Positions 18,674 through 28,478 of a DNA stretch of 64,000 nt are shown here, piece by piece. The stretch lies in assembly GCF_003602095.1 (NCBI RefSeq), contig NZ_RAHH01000029.1, positions 1-64,000 on the forward strand, written 5' to 3'. The notes beneath the pieces are model-generated. The model was given only the letters and a program-made list of their open reading frames with translations, made no database searches and was not told the origin of the DNA. The position numbers and the translations under genes are program-made. Positions within the stretch are counted from its first letter, which is position 1, and the number at the start of each line of letters is the position of its first letter. This DNA comes from Rahnella woolbedingensis (lineage in GTDB: Bacteria > Pseudomonadota > Gammaproteobacteria > Enterobacterales > Enterobacteriaceae).

Positions 18674-18900
18674 ATTGTTTCCTTAGAATTTACACCATCA
18701 ACCCGCACGGAAGCCGCGCGGCAAAAGCTTTTCGCTCAAAAATATCTCAATGTTTTAACAAATTTAACATAAAGAAACACTTAGCGAGCGTGACGGCGGG
18801 CGCAAATGAGGAAGTTTGGGATAAGGCAGATAAGTCATCGGTGAGGGGGAATAAGGCGCAACTTTTTTGCCCCCGTTATTGAGGGGGAAATATATGACGA

Positions 18901-19824
18901 TTACATCAAGAATGCATCTTTGTCCTGTTCGTTCCGAACCTCTAAATTGCTGAGCGCTTCTTTCAGAATACTGCTCAGCGTCGTCAAAAAATAACCATTA
19001 AATTTTTCCGATTTCAGCGTTCGTTCAAAGATATCTGCCGGGATAAAACGCTTCATTTCGTTATGGAAGACACCATTTCGCATGATTTCTTCCAGTGACT
19101 TCAGTTTCTCACGGGTTTTGTCGGCGTAATTCTCCACACGATAGTCGGCAATTTTATTGAGCAGCAGCGATCTGTTTATTCTTGCGCCTTGCTGATAGAG
19201 CCACACTAAATCCCACATATCCCGATACCGGATATGTGTCTGAGTAGCGGGAAACGCGACCAGTTTGTCGGCCATAACTTCTTCGAGCGTTTCGACATAT
19301 ATCAGCGTTTCGTTATAACCATCGGGTAAGACAAAATAATTACGCCCGAGTGGCAGGGTATTACGGGTATAAGCCTCAATGTTGGCGATTTCAATTTTGA
19401 TCCGTTGCCGGGCAATGTTGGATTGCTGAGGAGAGGTCTCAATAGTGATTTGCCAGCGGTCGACATTAATCTGATCGTAATCGGGCAGCAGACGCAGTTC
19501 TTCGGGGGCTTTCACCCTGATAGCAAAGCCGTAACGCGCCCCGATATACTCCTCGATGCAGGATTTCATCGCCATTAATTGCGCAGAGCAGAAAGTTTTG
19601 CCTCCGGCAAAATCCAAATCTTCGCTGAACCGGTTCGAGTTATAGCAAAGGCGTAGTGAAGTCCCGCCCTGAAAAACCAGCCCATCCAGCAAACCTGCTT
19701 TATCCAGACAAAAAAGCACGTCGTAATGCAATAATTCTTTTTCCACTACTGGCCGCATCGTTGCGAGTTCTGCGTTCTGTAGTGCTCTGTTTACCAGTAA
19801 ATCAAAATCGACCTTCTCACTCAT
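18901..19824 (-). CDS. AbiEii/AbiGii-type nucleotidyltransferase toxin
   Basis: The 307-residue protein carries the nucleotidyltransferase core of AbiEii toxins: FQGGTSLRLCY (GGTSLR at 53-58) followed by RFSEDLDFA (Asp pair at 69-71), and a later MADKLVAF lysine motif. In characterised AbiE systems the toxin is a type IV-class NTase (transferring nucleotides to tRNA in related MenT proteins) that aborts phage infection. The ATG shares one base with the stop of the upstream antitoxin gene (TAATG), so the two are co-translated. Base composition is lower in GC than the neighbouring operons, hinting at transfer. Confidence 0.82.
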   Translation of the reverse strand: MSEKVDFDLLVNRALQNAELATMRPVVEKELLHYDVLFCLDKAGLLDGLVFQGGTSLRLCYNSNRFSEDLDFAGGKTFCSAQLMAMKSCIEEYIGARYGFAIRVKAPEELRLLPDYDQINVDRWQITIETSPQQSNIARQRIKIEIANIEAYTRNTLPLGRNYFVLPDGYNETLIYVETLEEVMADKLVAFPATQTHIRYRDMWDLVWLYQQGARINRSLLLNKIADYRVENYADKTREKLKSLEEIMRNGVFHNEMKRFIPADIFERTLKSEKFNGYFLTTLSSILKEALSNLEVRNEQDKDAFLM

Positions 19825-20348
19825 TATTCTTCCTTAAGATCCATCAGATGAGTATTCCTGCCAACACGGCGTAAATCCCTGATTGCCGTGGCGGGTGTCG
19901 CTTGTTTTAGGGGGGATTGCGTTTCAAAAGTCGCATCGAGAATATCCAAAATGCTCCGATGGGTATGCGTCAGTTCGATAGTGCCCCAGGGCGTCTGGTA
20001 TTCGCCTGATCGACCGGTGGTCATCACCGTCAACCTGTCGATAGGGATCTGCGAAATGATGCCATACCCTGACAAAGCAGACTCCAGGCTGACGTAATTG
20101 TATTCGCCGCGTCGTAGCGCTTTGACCACAAGCTCGAGAAGGTAACTGTCTTTGGGAGAGAAAATATTGACGTAAACACCCTTGACCGGTCTGCATAAAA
20201 TTTCTTCATCGATCAGGCGCTTGAGCCCGGCTTTTAATGTCGCGGGGGAATCCTCAGGGAAGACCTTTTGCAGATCCCGCAGCAAAAAAACAGTCCTACC
20301 CTGACGACTCAGTGCTTCCAGCTTTCGAATAGCTTCAAATTTTATCAT
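19824..20348 (-). CDS. AbiEi-type antitoxin/transcriptional repressor
   Basis: The 174-residue protein starts at ATG 20346-20348; an in-frame TTG five codons upstream is possible, but AGAG sits about 6 nt before the ATG. The N-terminal half (KLEALSRQGRTVFLLRDLQK, LKRLIDEEILCRPVKGVYV) is a winged-helix domain like the AbiEi antitoxins. The remainder (YNYVSLESALSGYGII, GTIELTHTHRSILDIL) matches their C-terminal domain. It would repress its own promoter and neutralise the AbiEii-like toxin that follows. Gene order antitoxin-toxin is as expected. Confidence 0.8.
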   Translation of the reverse strand: MIKFEAIRKLEALSRQGRTVFLLRDLQKVFPEDSPATLKAGLKRLIDEEILCRPVKGVYVNIFSPKDSYLLELVVKALRRGEYNYVSLESALSGYGIISQIPIDRLTVMTTGRSGEYQTPWGTIELTHTHRSILDILDATFETQSPLKQATPATAIRDLRRVGRNTHLMDLKEE

Positions 20349-20520
20349 TTTATCTCTACACAAAAGCGATAAAAAAGTATCTTTACTGTATAGATGAAGT
20401 GTAGGCGTTTACGCGTAAGGAAGCAAAATAGCTGGTTGAATCAAGGTTTCTGACTGACACTAACTGATGATGAAGATATTTCGCTAAATGCTGTTGTGTG
20501 AGACGCCCTCTCTGGTTTAC

Positions 20521-20546
20521 AAACAAAAACGCCGACTCCCGTCGGC
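20521..20546 (-). terminator. rho-independent terminator
   Basis: Read on the minus strand, GCCGAC-GGGA-GTCGGC is followed by GTTTTTGTTT. It ends the AcrAB-type efflux operon. Confidence 0.75.
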
Positions 20547-20565
20547 ATTTCTACTAGTCAAAACC

Positions 20566-21969
20566 TCACTCCTTCCATCCCCCTCCCAGCGCTTTATACA
20601 AGCTGATGTCCTGATTCAGTTGGGCGAGCTGAGTGGTGATCAGCGTTTGTTGGGCGGAATACAGGGAACGCTGTGCAACCAGCACGCTCAGGTAGTTGTC
20701 GACGCCGCCCTTGAAACGCATCTGCGAAAGATCGTAATTACGCTGGTTGGCGTCGGCGTCCTGCTGGCGGGCGAGCAGTTCGTCTTTGTAGGTGGCCTGA
20801 CCGGCTAAGCCGTCGGATACTTCCCTGAACGCCGTCTGAATCGCTTTCTCATAATTAGCGATGTCGATTTTCTTGGTGTCTTTGGCGATGTCGAGATTGG
20901 CCTGATTCACGCCGCCGTCGAAGATCGGGATGTTGACTGAAGGCATGAATGACCACGCACCGGTGCCGCCGTCGAACAGTTTACTCAGGCTGCCGCTTTC
21001 TGAACCGGCGGTGCCGGTCAGCGTGATGCTCGGGAAGAACGCCGCGCGAGCCGCGCCGATGTTGGCGTTGGCGGCTTTCAGCGTATGTTCCGCCGCAATG
21101 ATATCGGGGCGTCGGGTCAGCAGATCAGACGGCAAACCGGCCGGAGTCTGCGGGAATTTCCAGTCCTGTTGCAGGGTGGCGTCCGCCAGAAGACGCGGTG
21201 GAATGGTCGTCCCGACCAGCAGCGTCAGCGCGTTCACGTCCTGTCGAACCTGACGCGTGAACTGCGCGATATCGGCCTGTGCTGCGCGCACCGTGGTTTC
21301 GGCCTGCACCAGATCCTGCGAGGTGCTGATGCCGGAATCGTAGCTGCGTTTGGTCAGTTCGTAGGATTGGTTCTGGCTGCTGGCGGTGTTAATCGCCAGC
21401 TTCAGCAGGTCATTATCCGCCGCCAGACTCAGGTAACCGGAAGCGACTTCGGATACCAGCGAGATTTGCGTCGCGCGCTGCGTCGCCTCTGTCGCGAGAT
21501 AAGTTTCCAGCCCCTGATCACGCAGGCTGCGCACCCGACCAAACAGGTCAACCTCATAAGACGTCACGCCCAGATTGGCGCTGTATTGCTGATACGTCAC
21601 CGGCCCGGTGTTTTGCGTCGAATACAATCCGCCCGGCAGATGCTGGTTGGTTTCACCGGCGCTGGCGTCGAGCGTCGGCAGCAGTGCGGCGCGATCAATC
21701 TGGAAGGCGGCGCGCGCGGTATCGACGTTTAACGCAGCGACCCGAAGGTCGCGGTTGTTTTTCAGGGACAGATCAATCAGCTGGTTCATCGCCGGTTCAT
21801 TGAAGAACGCTTTCCAGCCGATATCCTCTGCGGCGCCTGTTTTAGCGCCGTCCCAGTTGCTGGCGACCGGCAGCGCCGGGCGCTGATAGTGCGGCTCCAT
21901 CGTACAGCCCGCCAGCAAAGTGAGTGAAAACGCGCCGATAAGCGACAGCGCGAAATGCGATTTATTCAT
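20566..21969 (-). CDS. OprM-type outer-membrane efflux lipoprotein
   Basis: The 467-residue TolC-superfamily channel has a lipobox (LTLLAGC, cysteine at 22) followed by [17 protein letters not shown]. Two OEP repeats contain the [29 protein letters not shown] signature (shown in parts: [12 protein letters not shown]). It is the last gene of a three-gene minus-strand efflux operon and overlaps the pump gene by 8 bp. It resembles the OprM/AdeK/SmeF group that serves HAE1 pumps and is distinct from the NodT-like channel at 14067. Confidence 0.88.
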   Translation of the reverse strand: MNKSHFALSLIGAFSLTLLAGCTMEPHYQRPALPVASNWDGAKTGAAEDIGWKAFFNEPAMNQLIDLSLKNNRDLRVAALNVDTARAAFQIDRAALLPTLDASAGETNQHLPGGLYSTQNTGPVTYQQYSANLGVTSYEVDLFGRVRSLRDQGLETYLATEATQRATQISLVSEVASGYLSLAADNDLLKLAINTASSQNQSYELTKRSYDSGISTSQDLVQAETTVRAAQADIAQFTRQVRQDVNALTLLVGTTIPPRLLADATLQQDWKFPQTPAGLPSDLLTRRPDIIAAEHTLKAANANIGAARAAFFPSITLTGTAGSESGSLSKLFDGGTGAWSFMPSVNIPIFDGGVNQANLDIAKDTKKIDIANYEKAIQTAFREVSDGLAGQATYKDELLARQQDADANQRNYDLSQMRFKGGVDNYLSVLVAQRSLYSAQQTLITTQLAQLNQDISLYKALGGGWKE

Positions 21970-24900
21970 GGTGTGTTGCCTCAGACGCAGGAAGCGCCTT
22001 GTCTTGTTTTTTCGATTTGCGGGTGAACAAATTCACTATCGTGACGTAGAACATCGGAACGAAGAAAATCGCCAGGAAGGTCGCCGTAATCATCCCGCCG
22101 ACCACGGCGGTACCGATGGAATGCTGGCTGCCCGCGCCCGCGCCGCTGGAAATCGTCAACGGGAACACACCGAGAATAAAGGCCATTGAAGTCATGATGA
22201 TCGGCCGGATACGCAGTTTGGCCGCTTCAATCGCCGCTTCGGTGACCGACATGCCTTCGTTTTCATGCAGTTCTTTGGCGAACTCGACAATCAATATGGC
22301 GTTCTTCGCTGCCAGTCCGACGGTGGTTAACAGGCCGACCTGGAAGAAGACGTCATTCGACAGCCCGCGCAGCAACACAGCGCCAATGGTGCCTAAGATC
22401 CCCAGCGGGACGACCAGCATGACTGAGAACGGAATCGACCAACTCTCGTACAGCGCCGCCAGACACAGGAACACCACGATCATCGACAGGCTGTACAGCG
22501 CCGGAGTTTGTGAGCCGGAAAGCTTTTCTTCATAGCTCAGGCCGTGCCATGCCACTGTGTAACCCGGTGGCAGTTTGGTTGCGATTTCCATCACCGCGTC
22601 GTTGGCGTCACCCGAGCTGTAGCCCGGTGCCGGTGCGCCCATCAGTTCGACGGAAGAGACGCCGTTGAATCGCTCGTAACGCGGCGAACCGTAAACCCAT
22701 TTGCCGCTGCCAAAGGCGCTCCACGGCACCATATCGCCGCTGGAATTACGGAAATACCAGTTGTTCAGATCTTCCGGCGTGACGCGCGAAGCCGCCTTGC
22801 CCTGAATGTAAACGCGCTTCACGCGGTTGTTGTACATGAACTGGTTCACGTACGCCGAACCCCAGGCTGCCGACAAGGTATTGTTGATATCGTCGAGACT
22901 CAGACCCAGCGCCTGCGCGCGTTCGTCGTCAATTTCCAGCTGATATTGCGGTTCATCTTCCATCCCGTTCGGACGCACAGCGGTCAGACGTTTGTCCTGT
23001 GAGGCCAGTTGCAGGAATTGGTTACGTGCAGCCATCAGGGCGGCGTGGCCTTTGCCGTTGGTGTCTTGCAGGAAGAAGTCGAAACCGGTGGCGTTACCCA
23101 ACTCCATCACCGCTGGCGGAACGAAAGCAAACACGCGGGCGTCTTTGATGGTGGCGAAATGGGCCATCGCACGACCTGCCAGCGCCTGAACTTTCTGCGC
23201 GGCGTCCGGACGTTTCGCCCAGGTTTTCAGCTGCACGAAGGCGATACCGACGTTCTGACCGCGCCCGGCAAAGCTGAAACCGTTGGCGGTGAACACTGAG
23301 GAAACAATGCCGCCTTCCTGCGTCATCAGGTATTCACGCACGTTATCCAGCACCTGCTGGGTACGTTCTGCCGAGGCGTTGGCAGGCAAGGTGGCCTGAA
23401 CCAGCATCACGCCCTGATCTTCATCCGGCAGGAAGGTGGTCGGCACGCGGGTGAACATAAAGCCGGTGGCGATCACGATCAGCAGATAGATGCACATAAA
23501 CAGGCGGCGACGGGAAATCATTGTGCCGACGGTGCTGGTATAGCCCATCGCGCCTTTGTCGAAATTACGGTTAAACCAGCCCGCAAAGCCTTTCTGCGAT
23601 TTTTCTTCGTCGTTGTGTCGGATGATGGTGGCACACAGCGCCGGGGTGAAAATCAGCGCCATCAGCACCGAAAGCGCCATCGCGGAAACGATGGTGATGG
23701 AGAACTGACGGTAGATGATCCCGGTCGAGCCGCCGAAGAATGCCATCGGCACTAATACGGCACTGAGCACCAGCGCGATACCAAAGAGGGCACCCTGGAT
23801 CTGTTTCATCGATTTGATGGTGGCTTCTTTTGGCGACAACTTGTCTTGCGTCATCACACGTTCGACGTTTTCCACCACCACGATGGCGTCATCCACCAGC
23901 AGGCCTATCGCCAGCACCATCCCGAACATGGTCAGGGTGTTAATGGAATACCCCGCAGCCGCCAGAATACCGAAAGTACCCAGCAGAACGACCGGTACTA
24001 CCAGCGTGGTCACCAGCGTTGCGCGCAAGTTTTGCAGGAACAGCAACATCACGCAGAACACCAGCACGATGGCTTCGATCAGCGTCTTCACCACTTCTTC
24101 AATGGACGCACTAACCACCGGCGCAGTCTGGTACGGGAACTCCACTTTCACGCCCGCAGGCAGGGAATCTTCCAGCCCGGCGACCGTGGCTTTCACTGCT
24201 TTGTCGGTATCGAGCACGTTCGCGCCGCTCGCCAGACGCAGGGCGATAGCGGTGGACGGTCTGCCGTTAAAGGTGGAGGAGATGGAATAACTTTCCGGCC
24301 CCAGATCCACATTCCCGACATCGCTCAGGCGTACCTGCGAGCCGTCGGCGTTCACTTTCAGCAGCACGTTTTTAAACTGATTAATGCTGTCGAAACGAGT
24401 TTTTCCGATGATGGTGGCGCTGACTTTACTGTCTTTGACCGTCGGCAGTCCGCCGAGAGAACCGGAAGACACCTGCACGTTCTGCGCTTCAATCGCCGCG
24501 CTGACATCACTTGGGATTAGCTGATATTTATACAGTTTTGCCGGATCGAGCCAGATACGCATCGCGTATTCCGAGCCGAGCACCAGGAAGTCGCCGACGC
24601 CTTTGGTACGGACGATCGGATCTTCGAGTTTGGTGACCAGCAGGTTACTCAGATCCGAGTTACTCATTTTGCCATCGGTCGAAATCAGGCTGACCAGCAG
24701 CATGAAGTTGGCCTGATATTTGGCAATACGGATCCCCTGATTGACCACTTCGGTCGGCAACTGCGATTCGGCCAGCGACACTTTGTTCTGTACCTGAACC
24801 TGCGCGATATCCGGATTGGTGCCCTGATCGAAGGTGGCAATAATGGTGGCGCTGCCGTCGCTGTTACTTTGCGATTCGATGTAGCGCAGGTTATCCAACC

Positions 24901-25111
24901 CGTTCAGTTGCTGTTCGATCACCTGAACCACGGTGTTCTGCGCGGTTTCTGCCGAAGCGCCCGGATAGGTGACGCTGACTGAAATCGCAGGAGGTGCGAT
25001 ATTCGGGTACTGGTTGATCGGCAGTTTCATGATCGACAGCGCACCGGCGATCATAATGACGATGGCGACAACCCAGGCGAATATGGGGCGATTAATAAAG
25101 AAAGTAGACAT
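21962..25111 (-). CDS. AcrB-type HAE1 RND multidrug efflux pump
   Basis: The 1049-residue pump has the AcrB plan: [20 protein letters not shown]-terminus, [17 protein letters not shown] with the proton-relay Asp pair in helix 4, [40 protein letters not shown] and [19 protein letters not shown] helix 10 (here [14 protein letters not shown]). Similarity to E. coli AcrB is clear throughout, but it is not the acrAB locus: it has its own outer-membrane gene and no adjacent acrR. It probably exports lipophilic drugs or plant phenolics; the substrate is not readable. Confidence 0.9.
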   Translation of the reverse strand: MSTFFINRPIFAWVVAIVIMIAGALSIMKLPINQYPNIAPPAISVSVTYPGASAETAQNTVVQVIEQQLNGLDNLRYIESQSNSDGSATIIATFDQGTNPDIAQVQVQNKVSLAESQLPTEVVNQGIRIAKYQANFMLLVSLISTDGKMSNSDLSNLLVTKLEDPIVRTKGVGDFLVLGSEYAMRIWLDPAKLYKYQLIPSDVSAAIEAQNVQVSSGSLGGLPTVKDSKVSATIIGKTRFDSINQFKNVLLKVNADGSQVRLSDVGNVDLGPESYSISSTFNGRPSTAIALRLASGANVLDTDKAVKATVAGLEDSLPAGVKVEFPYQTAPVVSASIEEVVKTLIEAIVLVFCVMLLFLQNLRATLVTTLVVPVVLLGTFGILAAAGYSINTLTMFGMVLAIGLLVDDAIVVVENVERVMTQDKLSPKEATIKSMKQIQGALFGIALVLSAVLVPMAFFGGSTGIIYRQFSITIVSAMALSVLMALIFTPALCATIIRHNDEEKSQKGFAGWFNRNFDKGAMGYTSTVGTMISRRRLFMCIYLLIVIATGFMFTRVPTTFLPDEDQGVMLVQATLPANASAERTQQVLDNVREYLMTQEGGIVSSVFTANGFSFAGRGQNVGIAFVQLKTWAKRPDAAQKVQALAGRAMAHFATIKDARVFAFVPPAVMELGNATGFDFFLQDTNGKGHAALMAARNQFLQLASQDKRLTAVRPNGMEDEPQYQLEIDDERAQALGLSLDDINNTLSAAWGSAYVNQFMYNNRVKRVYIQGKAASRVTPEDLNNWYFRNSSGDMVPWSAFGSGKWVYGSPRYERFNGVSSVELMGAPAPGYSSGDANDAVMEIATKLPPGYTVAWHGLSYEEKLSGSQTPALYSLSMIVVFLCLAALYESWSIPFSVMLVVPLGILGTIGAVLLRGLSNDVFFQVGLLTTVGLAAKNAILIVEFAKELHENEGMSVTEAAIEAAKLRIRPIIMTSMAFILGVFPLTISSGAGAGSQHSIGTAVVGGMITATFLAIFFVPMFYVTIVNLFTRKSKKQDKALPASEATHHE

Positions 25112-25120
25112 TCAGCTCAC

Positions 25121-26254
25121 CTATTGCGCGGATGGGTCGGTCATCGCGAGATTAGCCTGTTCGGCAGTGGCACTGGTTTTGCGCCCGGTGGCATTCACTT
25201 TGGCGCCCGGCCGGACATTCTGTAAGCCGTCGGTGATCACTTTGTCGCCATCATTTAGCCCCTGATTCACTAACCAGTTGCCATTCATCATCTGACCGGT
25301 GGTGACGGAACGCTGTTCGACGGTATTACCGGCTGTCAACACGTACACGTATGGCGCACCTTTCACGTCATGCATGATGGCTTCCTGCGGTACCAGAATG
25401 CCTTTGTCATCAATGCCTTGTTGCAGCTGCGCGTGTACAAACATACCCGGCAGCAGTTCGTCGTGCGGGTTGGGGAATGAAGCGCGCAGGGTCACGGAAC
25501 CGGTGCTTTGCGACACGGTAACTTCAGAGAATTCCAGCTTGCCCGGCAGCGCATATTTACTGCCATCTTCCAGCGTCAGCGTGACCTGTGCGGCGTTATC
25601 ACCGGCGGATTGCAACTTGCCAGAAGCCAGCGCCTGGCGCAGTTTCAGCAAATCCTGCGAGGATTCATTCACATCGACATAAATCGGATTGAGTTGATCA
25701 ATGGTGGTCAGATATGCGGTCTGGCCGCTGGTCACCAGCGCCCCTTCGGTATACAGCGAACGGCCGATGTGGCCGGAAATCGGCGCATACACTTTGGTGT
25801 ATTGCAGATTCACGCGGGCAGTTTCGACATCTGCGGCGGCTTCGCGCTCGGCGGCGACAGCATCGTCATATTGCTGGCGGCTGACGGCCTGTGCTTCGAC
25901 CAGCGGTTTGTAGCGGCGGGCGGTAGCATCGGCACTTTTCCAGGTCGCCATCGCCCTGTCGAATGCGGCCTGATAGGTCGAAGGATCAATCTGATAAAGC
26001 TGCTGACCGGCTTTAACTTCACTGCCTTCCACAAACAGACGTTTTTGGATCACGCCGTTCACCTGCGGACGGACTTCCGCACTGCGAACCGCCGTGGTAC
26101 GGCCGGGCAGGCTGGTGGTCAGGGCTACGGGCTGGCTGTGTAAAGTGACGACATTGACCGCAGGCACGGGTGCCCCCGGAGATGCAGAACCGGCGGAACC
26201 ATCACATGCCGAAAGCAGTACGACTGTACTGACAGTAAGAAACTTCAGGCGCAT
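25121..26254 (-). CDS. AcrA-type RND periplasmic adaptor lipoprotein
   Basis: The 377-residue adaptor begins MRLKFLTVSTVVLLSAC, a lipoprotein signal with cysteine 17. Hairpin and lipoyl halves follow (RPQVNGVIQKRLFVEGSEVK; YAPISGHIGRSLYTEGALV), then the beta-barrel domain. The frame is open upstream to 26467, but the ATG at 26252-26254 is preferred because it creates the lipobox and has an AAGAG site 8-9 nt before it. It is the first gene of the three-gene operon, with a 9-bp gap to the pump gene. No TetR-type regulator is adjacent. Confidence 0.88.
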   Translation of the reverse strand: MRLKFLTVSTVVLLSACDGSAGSASPGAPVPAVNVVTLHSQPVALTTSLPGRTTAVRSAEVRPQVNGVIQKRLFVEGSEVKAGQQLYQIDPSTYQAAFDRAMATWKSADATARRYKPLVEAQAVSRQQYDDAVAAEREAAADVETARVNLQYTKVYAPISGHIGRSLYTEGALVTSGQTAYLTTIDQLNPIYVDVNESSQDLLKLRQALASGKLQSAGDNAAQVTLTLEDGSKYALPGKLEFSEVTVSQSTGSVTLRASFPNPHDELLPGMFVHAQLQQGIDDKGILVPQEAIMHDVKGAPYVYVLTAGNTVEQRSVTTGQMMNGNWLVNQGLNDGDKVITDGLQNVRPGAKVNATGRKTSATAEQANLAMTDPSAQ

Positions 26255-26542
26255 AGAATTCACTCTTATTGGGGAATTGAGAATAACCATTCTCAACAAG
26301 TCCTCCACTATACGAGAGCGCCAGAGTTCGCTGTGTAAGGATATTGTCATTACCCATGAGCCGATATTTCGAAGTATGAAGAAAATGTTGCCATATAATC
26401 CATTGAATTTATAGGGTTTTAAACTTTTTGTGCAGTGGTAAATGGCAGGGGGGTCATTACTTAGCAAACTAATTGATAGTTCTTAAGAAAGATAACCAGT
26501 TAAATATTCTAAAAGTGAATGAATTGTAGGTGATTAGAAAAG

Positions 26543-26558
26543 TGTGATGCAGATCAAA
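26543..26558. promoter_or_regulatory. candidate CRP binding site
   Basis: TGTGATGCAGATCAAA matches the TGTGA-N6-TCACA consensus at 9 of 10 conserved positions. A possible -10 (TATACA) lies at 26565-26570, which would put the site at about -26, unusually close. A start near 26592 would give class II spacing but has a poor -10. Confidence 0.45.
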
Positions 26559-26574
26559 CAAATTTATACATTTT

Positions 26575-26730
26575 AACCTGCTGCTTACCAGAAAAGGCTG
26601 AAGGATCGTGGCAGCAGCCGTTACCTTAAGGGCCGAGAGCGAGCAGTTCTCACATTTGCTTGTTGCCAGCCGTTCTGAATGACGGCCAGTCGCAACCCCC
26701 GTGCCCACAGTCCGATGTGGGCTTTTTTTT
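26575..26730 (+). ncRNA. candidate intergenic small RNA
   Basis: A stretch of about 150 nt with no open reading frame is preceded by a CRP-like site and a TATACA box. It contains two internal inverted repeats (GGCTG...CAGCC at the start and GCCGT...ACGGC near 26669-26685) and ends in a textbook terminator. The sequence does not match the enterobacterial small RNAs I know by heart (SgrS, CyaR, RybB, MicF, GcvB, ChiX, SdsR). The start is approximate. It could instead be a long untranslated leader, but the PTS operator lies downstream of its terminator. Confidence 0.4.
26703..26730 (+). terminator. rho-independent terminator with no upstream gene
   Basis: GCCCACA (26703-26709) and TGTGGGC (26716-26722) form a perfect 7-bp stem, followed by eight T residues. 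The nearest upstream gene runs the other way, so this terminator needs an unannotated transcript. Confidence 0.85.
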
Positions 26731-26794
26731 GTCTGCTATCCCAGTCCGCTTTTCCCCGGCAAAACTGTGATCCCTTTCATACTCCTGGCTGCTA

Positions 26795-26814
26795 TGTCTA
26801 TACAACTATACATT
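26795..26814. promoter_or_regulatory. candidate operator of the GntR/UTRA regulator (PTS side)
   Basis: The site contains CTATACAA followed directly by CTATACAT, inside inverted ATGT/ACAT ends. The CTATACAA element recurs as an inverted repeat at 29254-29273 in front of the regulator gene itself, which links the two sites. Confidence 0.55.
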
Positions 26815-26870
26815 CTGTGACTTAACTCAATTATCGGCTTATTTTTAGCCAGCTAACTGAGGGACGACAG

Positions 26871-28472
26871 ATGATAAAACTTGGCAGCAAGGTGCATGAT
26901 CTGGGCAAGGCCCTGATGACGCCTATCTCGGTGATTGCCGCCGCCGGGATTTTCTTAGGGCTGGCGGCGGCGTTGCAGAATCCGGCTGTCACCGGTGAAG
27001 CCTTCACGCAGATGAAAACGCTGCAACTGGTGATCGGGTTTATCCGCCAGGTTTCCGGCGCGTTGTTTGCCAATCTTCCGCTGTTCTTTGCCGTCGCTAC
27101 CGCGATGGGGCTGGCCAATGCAGAGAAAGCCACGGCGGCTTTTTCCGCAGTGATCGGCTTTGTCGGGTTGCATGTCGGCGTTAACTACAGCCTGCTGGCG
27201 CAGGGGATTACGCCGGACGCCATTACGGTCGCCAAGCTCATGGCAAAAGGCATGACTGAAAGCGACGCGATGATTTACGCCGCCGAGTTCACCAATACGC
27301 TGGGGATTTTCACCTACAACATGAGCGTGCTGGGCGGGGTGCTGGTCGGTTTAATCACCATGTGGCTGCATAATCGCTTTTATATGATTGTGTTACCGAC
27401 GGCGATCGCGTTTTTTGGCGGACGGCGTTTTGTGCCGATTGTGACCGTGCTGGTGCTGCCAATTGTCGGCGTGCTGATGTCACTGATCTGGCCGACCATT
27501 GCCATGGGGATCCAGTGGATCGGAGAGCTTATCGGGCGCACCGGCGAGATCGGCACCTTTATTTATGCCACGTCGGAGCGTTTGCTGATCCCGACCGGAT
27601 TGCATCACATCATTAACGAAACCGTGCGTTTCACGCCGATTGGCGGGGTCACGACGGTGGATAATCAGAGTATTGTCGGCGCGCTGAATATCTTTAATGC
27701 CGCGCTGGCTAATCCCGGCACGATCCCGGATGCGGTGACGCAGCAGGCGACGCGTTTTCTGGCGCAGGGCAAAATTCCGGTGATGATGTTTGGTTTACCG
27801 GCAGCGGCGCTGGCGATGTACCACTGCGCCAGACCGGAACATAAGGGGCGCGTAAAAGCGCTGATGCTGGCGGGTGCGCTGGCGTCGTTTACTACCGGCA
27901 TCACCGAGCCGCTGGAGTTTTGCTTTATCTTCGTCTCGCCGGTGTTGTATATCCTGCACGCGGTGCTGACCGGTCTGTCTTTCGTGCTGATGCAGATGCT
28001 GCATGTGATGATCGGTAACGTACAGGGCGGGGCGATCGACTTCCTGATCTTCGGTGTGCTGGGCGGCAGCAAAACGCACTGGTGGTATCCGCTGATCCTC
28101 GGGATTATCTATGCGCCGGTTTATTACTTCAGTTTCCGCTGGGTTATCTTGCGCATGCAGATCAAAACGCCGGGGCGCGAGGATGAAAACGATGCCGAAG
28201 AACGCGCGAAACCTGCGCAGGGAACCGGAGAGAAAACCAAAAATATCATTATCGGACTGGGCGGCGAGGGAAATATTACGGCGGTTGATTGCTGCTTTAC
28301 CCGTCTGCGCGTGAAGGTCAAAGATATGGCGCAGGTGCAGGACGGAACGTTAATGAAAACCGGCGCAGCGGGGGTCAGGAAGATAACAGACACCGATGTG
28401 CATGTGATTTATGGCCCGCAGGTTGAGCAGGTAGCAAATCTGGTGAAGGCGGAGTTGTCGGGCATCGCCTGA
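26871..28472 (+). CDS. MalX-like PTS EIICB permease, glucose/maltose family
   Basis: The 533-residue fusion permease has an EIIC domain (about 1-425) carrying RLLIPTGLHHIINE and TEPLEFCFIFVSPVLY as in E. coli MalX. After a charged linker comes an EIIB domain (about 440-533), where DCCFTRLR carries the phosphorylatable Cys475. It would import and phosphorylate an alpha- or beta-linked sugar, accepting phosphate from a separate EIIA such as Crr. A convergent UTRA-type GntR gene lies 6 bp beyond its stop and probably represses it. No phosphoglycosidase is adjacent, so the sugar is unknown. Confidence 0.82.
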   Translation: MIKLGSKVHDLGKALMTPISVIAAAGIFLGLAAALQNPAVTGEAFTQMKTLQLVIGFIRQVSGALFANLPLFFAVATAMGLANAEKATAAFSAVIGFVGLHVGVNYSLLAQGITPDAITVAKLMAKGMTESDAMIYAAEFTNTLGIFTYNMSVLGGVLVGLITMWLHNRFYMIVLPTAIAFFGGRRFVPIVTVLVLPIVGVLMSLIWPTIAMGIQWIGELIGRTGEIGTFIYATSERLLIPTGLHHIINETVRFTPIGGVTTVDNQSIVGALNIFNAALANPGTIPDAVTQQATRFLAQGKIPVMMFGLPAAALAMYHCARPEHKGRVKALMLAGALASFTTGITEPLEFCFIFVSPVLYILHAVLTGLSFVLMQMLHVMIGNVQGGAIDFLIFGVLGGSKTHWWYPLILGIIYAPVYYFSFRWVILRMQIKTPGREDENDAEERAKPAQGTGEKTKNIIIGLGGEGNITAVDCCFTRLRVKVKDMAQVQDGTLMKTGAAGVRKITDTDVHVIYGPQVEQVANLVKAELSGIA

Positions 28473-28478
28473 CGGCGG

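Larger units (their letters stand above)
26255..26870. other. 616-bp intergenic region with candidate small-RNA unit
   Basis: No protein gene is supported. It holds the leftward promoter of the adaptor gene, a CRP-like site at 26543-26558, an AT-rich possible promoter, an orphan rho-independent terminator at 26703-26730 and a candidate GntR operator at 26795-26814. Confidence 0.6.

Noticed and set aside
25121..26467. Longer adaptor protein starting at 26467
   Set aside because: The extra 71 residues are unlike the family, lack a ribosome site and would bury the lipobox signal; the start at 26254 fits.
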